Assembly: GCA_913020705.1 (NCBI GenBank)
Contig: CAJWBY010000199.1
Span: 1-7,183 of the forward strand
DNA: 7,183 nucleotides
From: an uncultured Colwellia sp.
GTDB lineage: Bacteria; Pseudomonadota; Gammaproteobacteria; Enterobacterales; Alteromonadaceae
Direction: 5' to 3'
Made by a program: the position numbers and the translations under genes. This document shows, piece after piece, positions 1-7,183 of the stretch. The notes beneath the pieces were generated by a model that was given only the letters and a program-made list of their open reading frames with translations, was not told the DNA's origin and did no database searches. Numbering within the stretch: position 1 is the first letter of the stretch; each line of letters begins with the position of its first letter.

Positions 1-918
1 GATCTTGAGCAGGTCATAGTTGAGCCTTACGCTGATACCATCAAACGAACCGGGAAACTCGATTTTAAACGTACTTTAAATTTGTCTTTCAAAAGTAGTG
101 GATATTTAACAAAATTATCCGTCGATGAAGGGCAGTATTTTGAAAAAGATCAGTTACTTGCTTCATTAGACACCACGGAATTACTTCAAAACAAAAATTC
201 AACCTATGCTCAGTTACTGCAAGCCAAACGAGAAGTGAATCGTCAGCGAGAATTACTTAAAAATGAATTAAGTTCGCAGCAAGAACTAGACATAGCATTA
301 ACTAAAGTTGAGACAACCCGCTCAGCTTATCAAATTGCATTTTATAATTTAGAAAAAGCTCAAGTATACGCACCATTTTCTGGAGTTGTATTAAATCGTT
401 ACACTGAACTAGGTGAGCTGCAGTCGCCTGGCCATGAGGTATTGAAAGTTGCTGCCTTAGATAAGAACTGGGTAGTAAAAGTTGCACTTACAGGTAATGA
501 AGTAAGCCAAATACGTTTAGGTCAAAAAGTAAATGTTACTCTTCAAACATTTGGCGCGGTAATAGGTGAGGTAAGTAAAATACCTGCTATTTCCAACACA
601 GACGGTAATATGTTTGTTATAGAAGTATTACTGCCAAACCTTACCTTAAAAAGCGGTATAGTCGCGGGACAAATTGCCGAGATCACTATCGATTTCACCA
701 GTGATAATTTTGTTTATCGTTTGCCTATTTCCGCATTAATTACGGTTGATGATAATGGCCAAGCGGTAGTTATAACGAAAAATCAGCAAGAACTTACTTA
801 TCAGTATTATGATATTTATCGTTTAGATAATCAATTTGTCTATTTGTTTGCATCGGTTGATGATCAGCCTTTGCAAATAGTCACAAGTGGCTGGCAACAT
901 ATTTCGTTAGGTAAATAA
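1..918 (+). CDS. RND efflux periplasmic adaptor subunit (HlyD/AcrA-type membrane fusion protein), 5'-truncated by window edge
   Basis: This is the periplasmic adaptor that would bridge the inner-membrane RND pump encoded next to it and an outer-membrane channel. The frame is open from base 1, so the gene begins upstream; the TTG at 82 is internal, because the codons before it continue the adaptor sequence. In window codons, the first lipoyl half-motif is at about 31-57 (GYL, then VDEGQ, then a leucine-rich turn). An alpha-helical hairpin follows at about 58-120, the second lipoyl half at about 121-135 (YAPFSGVV), then a beta-barrel (about 146-227) and a membrane-proximal region to the end. 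The hairpin tip carries the RxxxLxxxxxxS TolC-docking pattern (R81, L85, S92, then QQELD, like the AcrA tip). The signal peptide or lipobox is outside the window. The gene ends in tandem TAA stops 6 nt before the permease start, which suggests an operon and probably coupled translation. Family assignment is firm; substrate is unknown. Confidence 0.93.
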   Translation, partial: DLEQVIVEPYADTIKRTGKLDFKRTLNLSFKSSGYLTKLSVDEGQYFEKDQLLASLDTTELLQNKNSTYAQLLQAKREVNRQRELLKNELSSQQELDIALTKVETTRSAYQIAFYNLEKAQVYAPFSGVVLNRYTELGELQSPGHEVLKVAALDKNWVVKVALTGNEVSQIRLGQKVNVTLQTFGAVIGEVSKIPAISNTDGNMFVIEVLLPNLTLKSGIVAGQIAEITIDFTSDNFVYRLPISALITVDDNGQAVVITKNQQELTYQYYDIYRLDNQFVYLFASVDDQPLQIVTSGWQHISLGK

Positions 919-924
919 TAAGTT
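909..924 (+). promoter_or_regulatory. Weak ribosome-binding region of the RND permease gene, spanning the adaptor stop codons
   Basis: AGGT at 909-912 is the best Shine-Dalgarno-like match, but it lies 12 nt from the ATG, farther than ideal. The adaptor ends with TAA TAA at 916-921, and the next ATG is at 925. The poor site and 6-nt gap suggest that ribosomes finishing the adaptor restart on the permease (translational coupling). This is inferred from spacing only. Confidence 0.35.
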
Positions 925-3900
925 ATGCTTCTACCTAAACTCGCTATAAAAAATGCCCAATTCAGTTTAACGATAATTGTACTCTTAGTACTTATTGGCA
1001 TCGTATCTTATTTCCAAATGCCACGTTCAGAAGACCCGCAATTTGATATGCCAATCACGCTAATTGAAGTGATCTATCCTGGTGCATCGCCAACAGACAT
1101 TGAAACTTTAGTCGTAAACCCACTAGAAGAAGAATTCTCTGATATTGAGAACATTCAGAAAATTGAATCACAAGTGAAAAATGGTGGTGTTCGTATTGTT
1201 ATCACATTTCTCTATGGTACAGACCCAGAAGCGGCCTATAACAAAGTAAAACAAGCAGTTTCAACAGTTAAACCAACGCTACCTGAAGGTGTTCAGGATT
1301 TACTCGTTTTAAAAGCGACACCTACCAGTGTGGCGATAATGCAACTAGCATTATGGAGTGAGCCTATTGATTATAAATTAATGGAATTTCATGCCAAGCA
1401 ATTAGAAAAACGTTTGGAAGCAATTAATGGGGTGCGAAAAGCTGATATTTGGGGGTACCCACAACAAATTGTTGCGATTGATGTTAATTTAGCGCTTTTA
1501 AAACATTATGGTTTATCAATTATTGATATAAATACCATTTTGCAAAGACGCGCTGTAAATATCACTCCTGGTTATGTTGATGCAACCTCAAGACGTTTTA
1601 ATGTAAAAACCAGTGGTAATTTTGTTCAACTAAACGAATTAGCTGAAACAGTTATTCGTTCAGATGACAGCTCTATTCTTCGTTTAAAAGATGTTGCTGC
1701 GATTGAATTTTCGGGGCTAGATCCTAATTATCTAGCTTATTATGATAACAAACCTGTTGTTTTTCTCACTATACAACAACGTCCCAATACTAATATATTT
1801 GATTTAACTGAAAGTATTGATAATGAAATAGCGAGTTTTACTTCAACTTTACCTGACAGCATGAAAATTGATGTGTTGTTCAAACAAGCAAATAGTGTTG
1901 AATCAAGAGTAAATGGCTTTTTTGATAACCTTTGGCAAGGACTCGTACTTGTTGGCATTATGTCATTAATCTTTTTAGGGTTACGTGAATCTTTAGTGGT
2001 GATTGCCGTTATTCCATTGTCTTTTTTAGTGGCTATTGGCTGGTTGGATTTCAGCGGGTTTGGTTTACAACAAATGTCAATTGTAGGCTTGATTATTGCG
2101 TTAGGTTTGCTTGTTGATAATGCAATAGTGGTTACTGAAAGTATTCACCGAGAAACGAAAAAAACAGAGAACCTCGAAGAAGCTGCAGCTTTGGGTACCA
2201 GCAAAGTAGGTTGGGCAATAACGAGTGGTACAGTCACTACAATGTTAGCCTTTTTGCCTATGCTTTTGTTAGCGAGCGATACAGGCGATTTTGTACGTTC
2301 AATGCCTGTAACTGTTGTTCTTGTGTTGTTAGCGTCATTACTTATTGCGTTAACGGTAACGCCTTTATTAGCTAGTCGTTTTTTTTCAAAAAAAGCAGGG
2401 CAAAACACATCTAAATTTAAGACCTTACAGCATTATGTGAATAACTTTGCAGAACAGGTTTATGTGACGTGGCTAAGCCGATTCATGAATTCACGTTGGA
2501 TTGTGATTATTATTGCAATATTATGCCTCGCTGGAATGTTCTCCTTATTTGGAAAAGTTGGTGTGAGTTTGTTCCCTAAAGCAGAAAAACCCATGATTAT
2601 GCTTGATGTTGAAACGCCTCCAAATTCATCATTAGTGTACACAGATGAAGTGATGCAAAAAATGACTTCGGTGATCGAAAAGCATTCCCTTGTCGATAAA
2701 GTGGCTCTTAATGTCGGAAGTGCAAATCCGCGAATATATTACAATAAAATACCAAAACGAGGTGTCGCAACATACGGCCAAGTGATTGTGGTCTTAAAAG
2801 AATACCACGCTGAAAAAGTGTCAAACCTAGTTACTCAACTTCGTCAAGAATTTGGTCAATGGAAGCAAGCTAAAATAACAGTTAGTGAATTCACCCAAGG
2901 CCCAATAACCGATTTACCGATCAGCGTACGTTTAATGGGGGAGTCGCTAACCGATTTGGAGAAAGTAGCTAACGATCTAGCTGCTATGATGGAAAACACT
3001 GAAGGTATTATAAACCTTGATAATCCAATTGGTATTGCGAACACAGAGCTTCTACTAGATATCGACTATGAAAAAGCAGGCTTAACTAATATCGATATTA
3101 ATACACTTGATACGACTTTACAGACAATTCTTTCAGGCACAGCTATTGGTAGGTTCAATGATGATAATGGTGAAAGTTATCCGATTGTTGTGCGACGAAA
3201 AAAACCTGACATCGACGGCTTCGCTGATATTAATATTACGAATCGTTTAGGCGAAGCTATTCCGATAAATCAATTTATTACCACCAAACTACAAAAAGGT
3301 CGTACTGAGTTTTATCACTATCAAAAATTACGTATGGCAAAGGTTTCAGCGGACGTTGATAAGAACCATACAGTCAATGAATTAACCACTAAAGTTATCG
3401 ACTATTTAGATAATTATGAATTGCCTGAGGGGATAAGTTTTAACTTGGGCGGAGAAGAAGAGTCTAGACAAGAAAATTTTTCAGGCTTAGCGCAAATAAT
3501 GTTGGTTACTGCCATTGGTATCTTTGCCGTACTGGTATTGCAATTTAAATCATTTTTACAACCGCTCGTCATTTTTACTTCTATTCCTTTTGCGATGGCA
3601 GGATCAGTTATTGGGCTATATATTACAGGTCAGTCATTTTCTATGATGGCCTTTATCGGTTTAATAAGTTTATTTGGTATTGTGGTGAATAATGCCATTA
3701 TATTAATCGATACTGCGAATCGTAATCTTGCTGAATCAAGTAATTTACAGCAGGCAATATTAGATGCGAGTGCAACCCGTTTCACTCCGATATTATTAAC
3801 AACATTAACAACAATTGGTGGCTTGTTGCCATTAACTATTTTTGGTGGTGGTTTATGGCAACCTTTAGGTGTTGTCATTATTTCAGGGTTATGTGTTTCA

Positions 3901-3975
3901 GCAATAGCGAGTTTTTTACTGGTACCTGTATTAACTGAAATTTTTACCAAAGAAAAAATAGAACAAATCAATTAA
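925..3975 (+). CDS. Efflux RND transporter permease subunit (AcrB-like, HAE-type)
   Basis: This is an inner-membrane proton/drug-type antiporter of the RND superfamily, expected to work as a trimer with the adaptor upstream. At 1016 residues it is near the usual family length. The ATG at 925 puts TM1 (about residues 10-30) where RND pumps have it. A first periplasmic porter region follows, starting with the PRSEDPQFD motif; then come TM2-6 (about 333-485), TM7 (about 525-545), a second porter region, and TM8-12 (about 855-1007). The proton-relay positions differ from AcrB. The TM4 motif reads LLVDNAIVV, so AcrB D407 is kept (D398) but D408 is Asn (N399). In TM10 the AcrB K940 position is Asn (N922, in VVNNAIILID). 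The TM11 threonine is kept (T959). From memory this Asn/Asn pairing occurs in other HAE-like pumps, so the gene is probably functional. Reading frame is intact. Substrate cannot be told from sequence; organic compounds are likelier than metals because the CusA/CzcA-type TM4 pattern is absent. Confidence 0.95.
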   Translation: MLLPKLAIKNAQFSLTIIVLLVLIGIVSYFQMPRSEDPQFDMPITLIEVIYPGASPTDIETLVVNPLEEEFSDIENIQKIESQVKNGGVRIVITFLYGTDPEAAYNKVKQAVSTVKPTLPEGVQDLLVLKATPTSVAIMQLALWSEPIDYKLMEFHAKQLEKRLEAINGVRKADIWGYPQQIVAIDVNLALLKHYGLSIIDINTILQRRAVNITPGYVDATSRRFNVKTSGNFVQLNELAETVIRSDDSSILRLKDVAAIEFSGLDPNYLAYYDNKPVVFLTIQQRPNTNIFDLTESIDNEIASFTSTLPDSMKIDVLFKQANSVESRVNGFFDNLWQGLVLVGIMSLIFLGLRESLVVIAVIPLSFLVAIGWLDFSGFGLQQMSIVGLIIALGLLVDNAIVVTESIHRETKKTENLEEAAALGTSKVGWAITSGTVTTMLAFLPMLLLASDTGDFVRSMPVTVVLVLLASLLIALTVTPLLASRFFSKKAGQNTSKFKTLQHYVNNFAEQVYVTWLSRFMNSRWIVIIIAILCLAGMFSLFGKVGVSLFPKAEKPMIMLDVETPPNSSLVYTDEVMQKMTSVIEKHSLVDKVALNVGSANPRIYYNKIPKRGVATYGQVIVVLKEYHAEKVSNLVTQLRQEFGQWKQAKITVSEFTQGPITDLPISVRLMGESLTDLEKVANDLAAMMENTEGIINLDNPIGIANTELLLDIDYEKAGLTNIDINTLDTTLQTILSGTAIGRFNDDNGESYPIVVRRKKPDIDGFADINITNRLGEAIPINQFITTKLQKGRTEFYHYQKLRMAKVSADVDKNHTVNELTTKVIDYLDNYELPEGISFNLGGEEESRQENFSGLAQIMLVTAIGIFAVLVLQFKSFLQPLVIFTSIPFAMAGSVIGLYITGQSFSMMAFIGLISLFGIVVNNAIILIDTANRNLAESSNLQQAILDASATRFTPILLTTLTTIGGLLPLTIFGGGLWQPLGVVIISGLCVSAIASFLLVPVLTEIFTKEKIEQIN
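2379..2394 (+). repeat. Adjacent T8 and A7 homopolymers within the RND permease gene
   Basis: Eight T, one C and seven A bases occur in a row within the codons for Arg-Phe-Phe-Ser-Lys-Lys (R485-K490), just after TM6. The two runs are complementary, but with a one-base spacer they cannot form a useful hairpin. The amino acids suit a cytoplasmic basic stretch after a membrane helix, so composition alone may explain the run. Confidence 0.85.
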
Positions 3976-3988
3976 ACAAAAACTCATT

Positions 3989-3994
3989 AAGAAG
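3989..3994 (+). promoter_or_regulatory. Putative ribosome-binding site of prsK
   Basis: AAGAAG lies 8 nt before the ATG at 4003, inside the 27-nt gap after the RND permease stop. It is a partial Shine-Dalgarno match. The gap is AT-rich and has no hairpin that would end transcription, so read-through from the pump genes into prsK is plausible. Confidence 0.4.
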
Positions 3995-4002
3995 TTTATA
4001 TT

Positions 4003-6039
4003 ATGGATTCATTAGGACTATTTGGTTATTCGTTAGCCAGTGCTGCGTATTTTGTGTTTGCATTACTTATTTTTGCTGCGCGTAACAATACGACACTTGC
4101 TCGTTGGGTATTAATTTCTGCACTAATTACTGTTATTGCAAATGTTGTAGCTGCATTACAAATACAAATAGGGTTCAGTTTGCAGTGGGCAATGCTGGCT
4201 GACGGTTTTAAAATTGCCTGTTGGTCACTCTTAATTGTTCTTTGTAATACCGAACATCGCTCTTTTAAGGCAATTGTAAATAATTCACACATACGTCAAT
4301 ACGCTAGAGTCTGGGCTATATTAATGGGGGCCTGTTGGTTAGTGAGTGTGTTACTTAATTACTCCTATGAATATTTATTTCTCCTTTTTATCTTACTTAA
4401 TTTATGGAGCTTAGTACTTCTAGAGCAACTTTACCGTAGTGCAAATTTACAAGTACGTTTGGCTATTTGGCCAATGGTTATTGCCTTAGCGAGCGTAGCA
4501 ATCTTTGATTTTGTGCTATACGCGCAAGCTACTATGGTAGGGGGTATTGATTTTGATTTTTGGTTTAGTCGAGGTCTTATTTCTCTTCTCGTCGTTCCAC
4601 TACTTTTAATTAGCACTCGCCGAATTCGAAATGGGTCAGTACGTATTTTTGTTTCTCGCCATGTTGTTTTTTATAGCTCGATGCTAATGATCGGTGGTAT
4701 TTATTTATTGGTTATGGCCTTCGCAGGTTATGTCATTAATTATATGGGGGGGGAATGGGGAAGCGTTGTTAGTATTGGTTTTTTAATTCTGAGTGTTGTG
4801 GTCTTAGTCGCATTATTGATTACTGAATCTTTACGTCGCAAGTTAAAGGTGTTTATTGCGAAAAACTTTTTTGCCAATAAATATGAATATCGAGATGAAT
4901 GGCTAAATTTAATTGAAAAAATAGAAACCACAAATGCAGAAAGTTATTATCAAATGGCCACCCAAATCATGATGTCTAAAGTTGATGCACACGGTGGTGG
5001 AGTTTTAAAAAAAGTAACTGATAAACGTTTTAGTGTTCAATATCATGAAAATATTACTTTGGGTGATTCTTTTAACGATCAAATAGTACAATTCAGTCTT
5101 TTCTGTCAGAGACAAGGCTGGATCATTGATATTGAAGAATATAGACAAACTCCAGAGGTATATCCTGATTTAGTCTTAGATTTAGACCTTATTGATACCA
5201 ATGATATAAGAATTGTAGTCCCTATTTTCATAGGAAAAGCCTTTTATGGTATGTTCCTGTTAGCGGGAAAAAATAAAGTTAAACAATTAAACTGGGAAGA
5301 TCGAGATTTACTTTTTGCTATTTCTAAACAGCTGGGGAATTTTGTTTCTTTGCATGAAGCTAACGACAAATTAGCCGAATCAAAGCAATTCGATGCATTT
5401 AATCGTATGTCTGCGTTTTTAGTTCACGATTTGAAAAATGTTCAAGCTCAGTTAGCGTTAATAAGTACTAACGCGAAAAAACATGGAGATAATCCTGAAT
5501 TTATTGCAGATGTATTTGAAACAGTTGAGTCAGCGACAGAACGGTTGTCTAAAGTGTTATCACAATTACGAAATAAGCAAGTGGCTCAATCTGAAAGTCA
5601 GTTGGTTGATATTTCCAAAGTGGTTGATGCAGTTGTAGAGCAAAGAAATGTTGATTTACCCCGTGTGACATTTCACAGAATCAATGATTGTGAAATGGCG
5701 ATAGATGAAGAAACATTTCATTCTGTATTAAACCACTTAATACAAAACGCCCAAGAAGCGACAAAGAAGCAAGGTTGGGTTAAAGTAGAATTAACTCAGC
5801 AAGAAAATCATATCGTAGTCAAAATAACTGATAATGGTTGTGGTATGTCCAAAAGCTTTATTCATAATCGATTATTTAAAGCTTTCGATACGACCAAAGG
5901 TAATGCTGGAATGGGCATTGGTGTATTTGAAGCTAAACAATTTATTGAAGGTATTGCAGGCATTCTTAAAGTCGAAAGTATTGAAGGCGAGGGAACAACA
6001 TTTATTATAGATTTACCGATAAACCCCGTTTATGCATAA
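4003..6039 (+). CDS. prsK: XrtA/PEP-CTERM system sensor histidine kinase PrsK
   Basis: This is a membrane histidine kinase of the PrsK family, found with exosortase/PEP-CTERM protein-sorting loci, and predicted to phosphorylate PrsR encoded 44 nt downstream. The N-terminal half is very hydrophobic, with about nine candidate membrane segments between residues 5 and 278. A GAF-like cytoplasmic domain follows at about 300-452, then a short helical linker. The phosphoacceptor region at 472-479 reads FLVHDLKN, with H475 the likely phosphorylated residue; HDLKN replaces the classical HExxN. The ATPase domain shows an N box (N582 in LIQNAQEA), a G1 box (D610-N-G-C-G), an F-box-like LFKAFDTTKG (about 624-633) and a G2 box (G636-M-G-I-G640). 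All catalytic motifs look intact. The length of 678 residues fits the family. The start follows a weak AAGAAG at 8 nt spacing and leads straight into the first membrane segment. Unusual features are a run of eight G bases in the TM8-TM9 loop and an RND pump immediately upstream. The signal sensed is unknown. Confidence 0.92.
   Translation: MDSLGLFGYSLASAAYFVFALLIFAARNNTTLARWVLISALITVIANVVAALQIQIGFSLQWAMLADGFKIACWSLLIVLCNTEHRSFKAIVNNSHIRQYARVWAILMGACWLVSVLLNYSYEYLFLLFILLNLWSLVLLEQLYRSANLQVRLAIWPMVIALASVAIFDFVLYAQATMVGGIDFDFWFSRGLISLLVVPLLLISTRRIRNGSVRIFVSRHVVFYSSMLMIGGIYLLVMAFAGYVINYMGGEWGSVVSIGFLILSVVVLVALLITESLRRKLKVFIAKNFFANKYEYRDEWLNLIEKIETTNAESYYQMATQIMMSKVDAHGGGVLKKVTDKRFSVQYHENITLGDSFNDQIVQFSLFCQRQGWIIDIEEYRQTPEVYPDLVLDLDLIDTNDIRIVVPIFIGKAFYGMFLLAGKNKVKQLNWEDRDLLFAISKQLGNFVSLHEANDKLAESKQFDAFNRMSAFLVHDLKNVQAQLALISTNAKKHGDNPEFIADVFETVESATERLSKVLSQLRNKQVAQSESQLVDISKVVDAVVEQRNVDLPRVTFHRINDCEMAIDEETFHSVLNHLIQNAQEATKKQGWVKVELTQQENHIVVKITDNGCGMSKSFIHNRLFKAFDTTKGNAGMGIGVFEAKQFIEGIAGILKVESIEGEGTTFIIDLPINPVYA
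4746..4753 (+). repeat. Homopolymer run of eight G within prsK
   Basis: Eight consecutive G bases lie in the coding frame as ATG GGG GGG GAA (Met-Gly-Gly-Glu, residues 248-251), in the loop between the eighth and ninth membrane segments of PrsK. It is the longest G or C run I noticed in this AT-rich window. Loss or gain of one G would shift the frame and remove the last membrane segment, the GAF-like domain and the kinase domain. Confidence 0.9.
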
Positions 6040-6069
6040 ATTATTGAAAGCAAACATTGTGATAAAAAA

Positions 6070-6073
6070 AAGG
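6070..6073 (+). promoter_or_regulatory. Putative ribosome-binding site of prsR
   Basis: AAGG lies 10 nt before the prsR ATG, at the end of a run of eight A bases (6064-6071). The 44-nt gap between prsK and prsR shows no terminator stem and no recognisable -24/-12 element, consistent with one transcript for kinase and regulator. Confidence 0.4.
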
Positions 6074-6083
6074 TTTTAGCAGC

Positions 6084-7183
6084 ATGGAAAAGTTACTGAT
6101 CATTGATGATGATAAAGGAATACAAAAACAACTTAAATGGAGTTTGTCTGATTTTGAAGCGGTATTGGCAGACGACCGTGAAAGTGCGGTTGCGGCAGTA
6201 CGTCGTCACGAACCTAAAGTAGTCACTCTAGATCTAGGTTTGCCGCCAGATGAAGCAAATGCCACTGAAGGTTTAGCTGCGTTACAAGAAATTTTAACGA
6301 TTGCACCTCATACTAAAGTTATTGTCATAACCGGTAATGACGATCGCACTAATGCTTTAAAAGCAATTTCAGCAGGTGCTTATGACTTTTATCAGAAACC
6401 GATAGACCCTGACGTTATAAATGTCATTGTGGCTCGTGCTTTTAGTGTTGCTGCAATTGAAGAAGAAAACCGGAAAATGCGTCAAGTCGCAGGCAGTGAT
6501 ATTGGCATTATCGGTAATAGTGAAGCCATTGACCGTTTGCGTATGATGGTTAAGCGGATTGCACCAACCCAGATCACAGCATTGTTATTAGGTGAAAGTG
6601 GTACCGGAAAAGAAGTAACAGCCAATGCCGTTCATATCGCAAGTGATCGTAGCGACAAACCATTTGTTGCTATTAACTGTGCTTCTATTCCTGAAAACCT
6701 ATTAGAAAGTGAATTGTTTGGTTTTGAAAAAGGGGCTTTTACAGGCGCACATCGCTCAACTAAAGGTAAAATAGAATGCGCTGAAGGCGGAACACTATTT
6801 CTTGATGAAATTGGGGATATGCCTTTCAGTTTACAAGCTAAATTATTACGATTCTTGCAGGAAAAAACCATTGAACGTCTTGGCGGGCGCCAAGAAATTA
6901 ATGTTGATGTACGTGTTGTTTGTGCAACAAATCAGAATTTAGAAGAAATGGTCGCTGAGAAAACTTTCCGAGAAGATTTGTTTTATCGAGTGAGTGAAAT
7001 AACGCTAAATATTCCACCATTAAGAGATCGTGATGAAGATGTCTTAATTCTAGCTCAGTACTTTTTACAACTGTATGCACTTGAGTATAAGCGTAATGTA
7101 AAAAGTTTCTCAGAAGACGGCTTAAGTGCGATTAAGGCACATAAGTGGCCAGGTAATATACGTGAGTTACAAAATAAAGTAAA
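6084..7183 (+). CDS. prsR: PEP-CTERM-box sigma-54-dependent response regulator PrsR, 3'-truncated by window edge
   Basis: This is an NtrC/AtoC-like response regulator that activates sigma-54 RNA polymerase and is the cognate partner of PrsK. 366 codons are visible of an expected total of about 450. The receiver domain (about 1-115) has the acidic cluster D8-D10, phosphoacceptor D50 in TLDLGLPPD, switch T83, and K105 in YQKPID. A linker leads to an AAA+ domain with Walker A GESGTGKE (170-177), the sigma-54-contacting GAFTGA loop (217-222), Walker B LFLDEIGD (238-245), an arginine-finger region FREDLFYR (295-302) and WPGNIREL (355-362). All key residues are present. The C-terminal Fis-type helix-turn-helix lies beyond the window. 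The ATG at 6084 is the first possible start after an in-frame TAA at 6063, and AAGG sits 10 nt upstream. The receiver, with its LDLGLPPD and GAYDFYQKPIDPDV stretches, is characteristic of the PrsR family rather than generic AtoC/ZraR. It is predicted to activate PEP-CTERM and exopolysaccharide genes; that role is family knowledge, not visible here. Confidence 0.93.
   Translation, partial: MEKLLIIDDDKGIQKQLKWSLSDFEAVLADDRESAVAAVRRHEPKVVTLDLGLPPDEANATEGLAALQEILTIAPHTKVIVITGNDDRTNALKAISAGAYDFYQKPIDPDVINVIVARAFSVAAIEEENRKMRQVAGSDIGIIGNSEAIDRLRMMVKRIAPTQITALLLGESGTGKEVTANAVHIASDRSDKPFVAINCASIPENLLESELFGFEKGAFTGAHRSTKGKIECAEGGTLFLDEIGDMPFSLQAKLLRFLQEKTIERLGGRQEINVDVRVVCATNQNLEEMVAEKTFREDLFYRVSEITLNIPPLRDRDEDVLILAQYFLQLYALEYKRNVKSFSEDGLSAIKAHKWPGNIRELQNKV

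Noticed and set aside
82..84. TTG as the start codon of the adaptor gene
   Set aside because: The same frame is open back to base 1, and codons 1-27 read as a normal adaptor sequence leading into the lipoyl motif. The gene is cut by the window edge rather than starting here.
889..908. TGGC followed by TTCG near the end of the adaptor gene as a sigma-54 promoter for the permease
   Set aside because: The -12 element lacks the required GC dinucleotide at the right place, and the sequence is explained by the adaptor codons. No better -24/-12 candidate was found upstream of any gene in the window.
925..3975. Heavy-metal (CusA/CzcA) identity for the RND permease
   Set aside because: TM4 reads LLVDNAIVV, like drug-type pumps, rather than the metal-pump pattern with its separated acidic residues, and no metal-binding Met or His clusters are obvious.
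6040..6083. Possible terminator or separate promoter between prsK and prsR, suggested by the A8 run
   Set aside because: There is no GC-rich stem next to the run, which is A rather than T on the + strand, and no paired -35/-10 elements stand out.
302..7080. Minus-strand open frames of 60-113 codons at many places (for example 3630-3971 and 2145-2408)
   Set aside because: All lie opposite well-supported + strand genes, lack recognisable domains or convincing ribosome-binding sites, and have compositions expected of antisense shadows.
6084..7183. Generic NtrC, AtoC or ZraR regulator as the name for the fourth gene
   Set aside because: The receiver stretches LDLGLPPD and GAYDFYQKPIDPDV, together with the adjacent PrsK-type kinase, fit PrsR better than the generic families.

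Overview
The window is an AT-rich, tightly packed stretch of a Gram-negative bacterial chromosome. The A/T bias is strong in third codon positions, and the proteins are of proteobacterial type. A marine gammaproteobacterium of the Alteromonadales (Colwellia/Thalassotalea-like) is my best guess; it rests on base composition and protein style only.

Layout: four genes, all on the + strand, cover almost every base. (1) Positions 1-918 hold the 3' part of a periplasmic adaptor (HlyD/AcrA-type membrane fusion protein) whose start lies upstream of the window. (2) Positions 925-3975 hold a complete 1016-residue RND inner-membrane efflux permease, 6 nt after the adaptor stop. (3) Positions 4003-6039 hold a complete 678-residue membrane histidine kinase that I recognise as PrsK, of the exosortase/PEP-CTERM systems. 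(4) From 6084 to the window end lies its partner PrsR, a sigma-54-activating response regulator cut off before its C-terminal DNA-binding domain. The gaps between genes are 6, 27 and 44 nt. None contains a visible terminator hairpin, and I found no convincing sigma-54 (-24/-12) promoter in them, so all four genes could be read as one transcript. No stretch of 300 bases or more lacks a gene. I found no tRNA, rRNA, CRISPR array, IS element or other mobile element.

How the genes work together: adaptor and permease form two parts of a tripartite proton-driven efflux pump. The adaptor has an intact TolC-docking motif, but no outer-membrane channel gene is present here. PrsK and PrsR form a two-component system predicted to switch on sigma-54-dependent genes, usually those for PEP-CTERM proteins and the associated exopolysaccharide/exosortase locus, which would be expected downstream of the window. 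The direct abutment of an efflux pump to prsKR is the most notable contextual feature. It may be a simple locus boundary or a functional link. I see no evidence of a wholly new system in this window.
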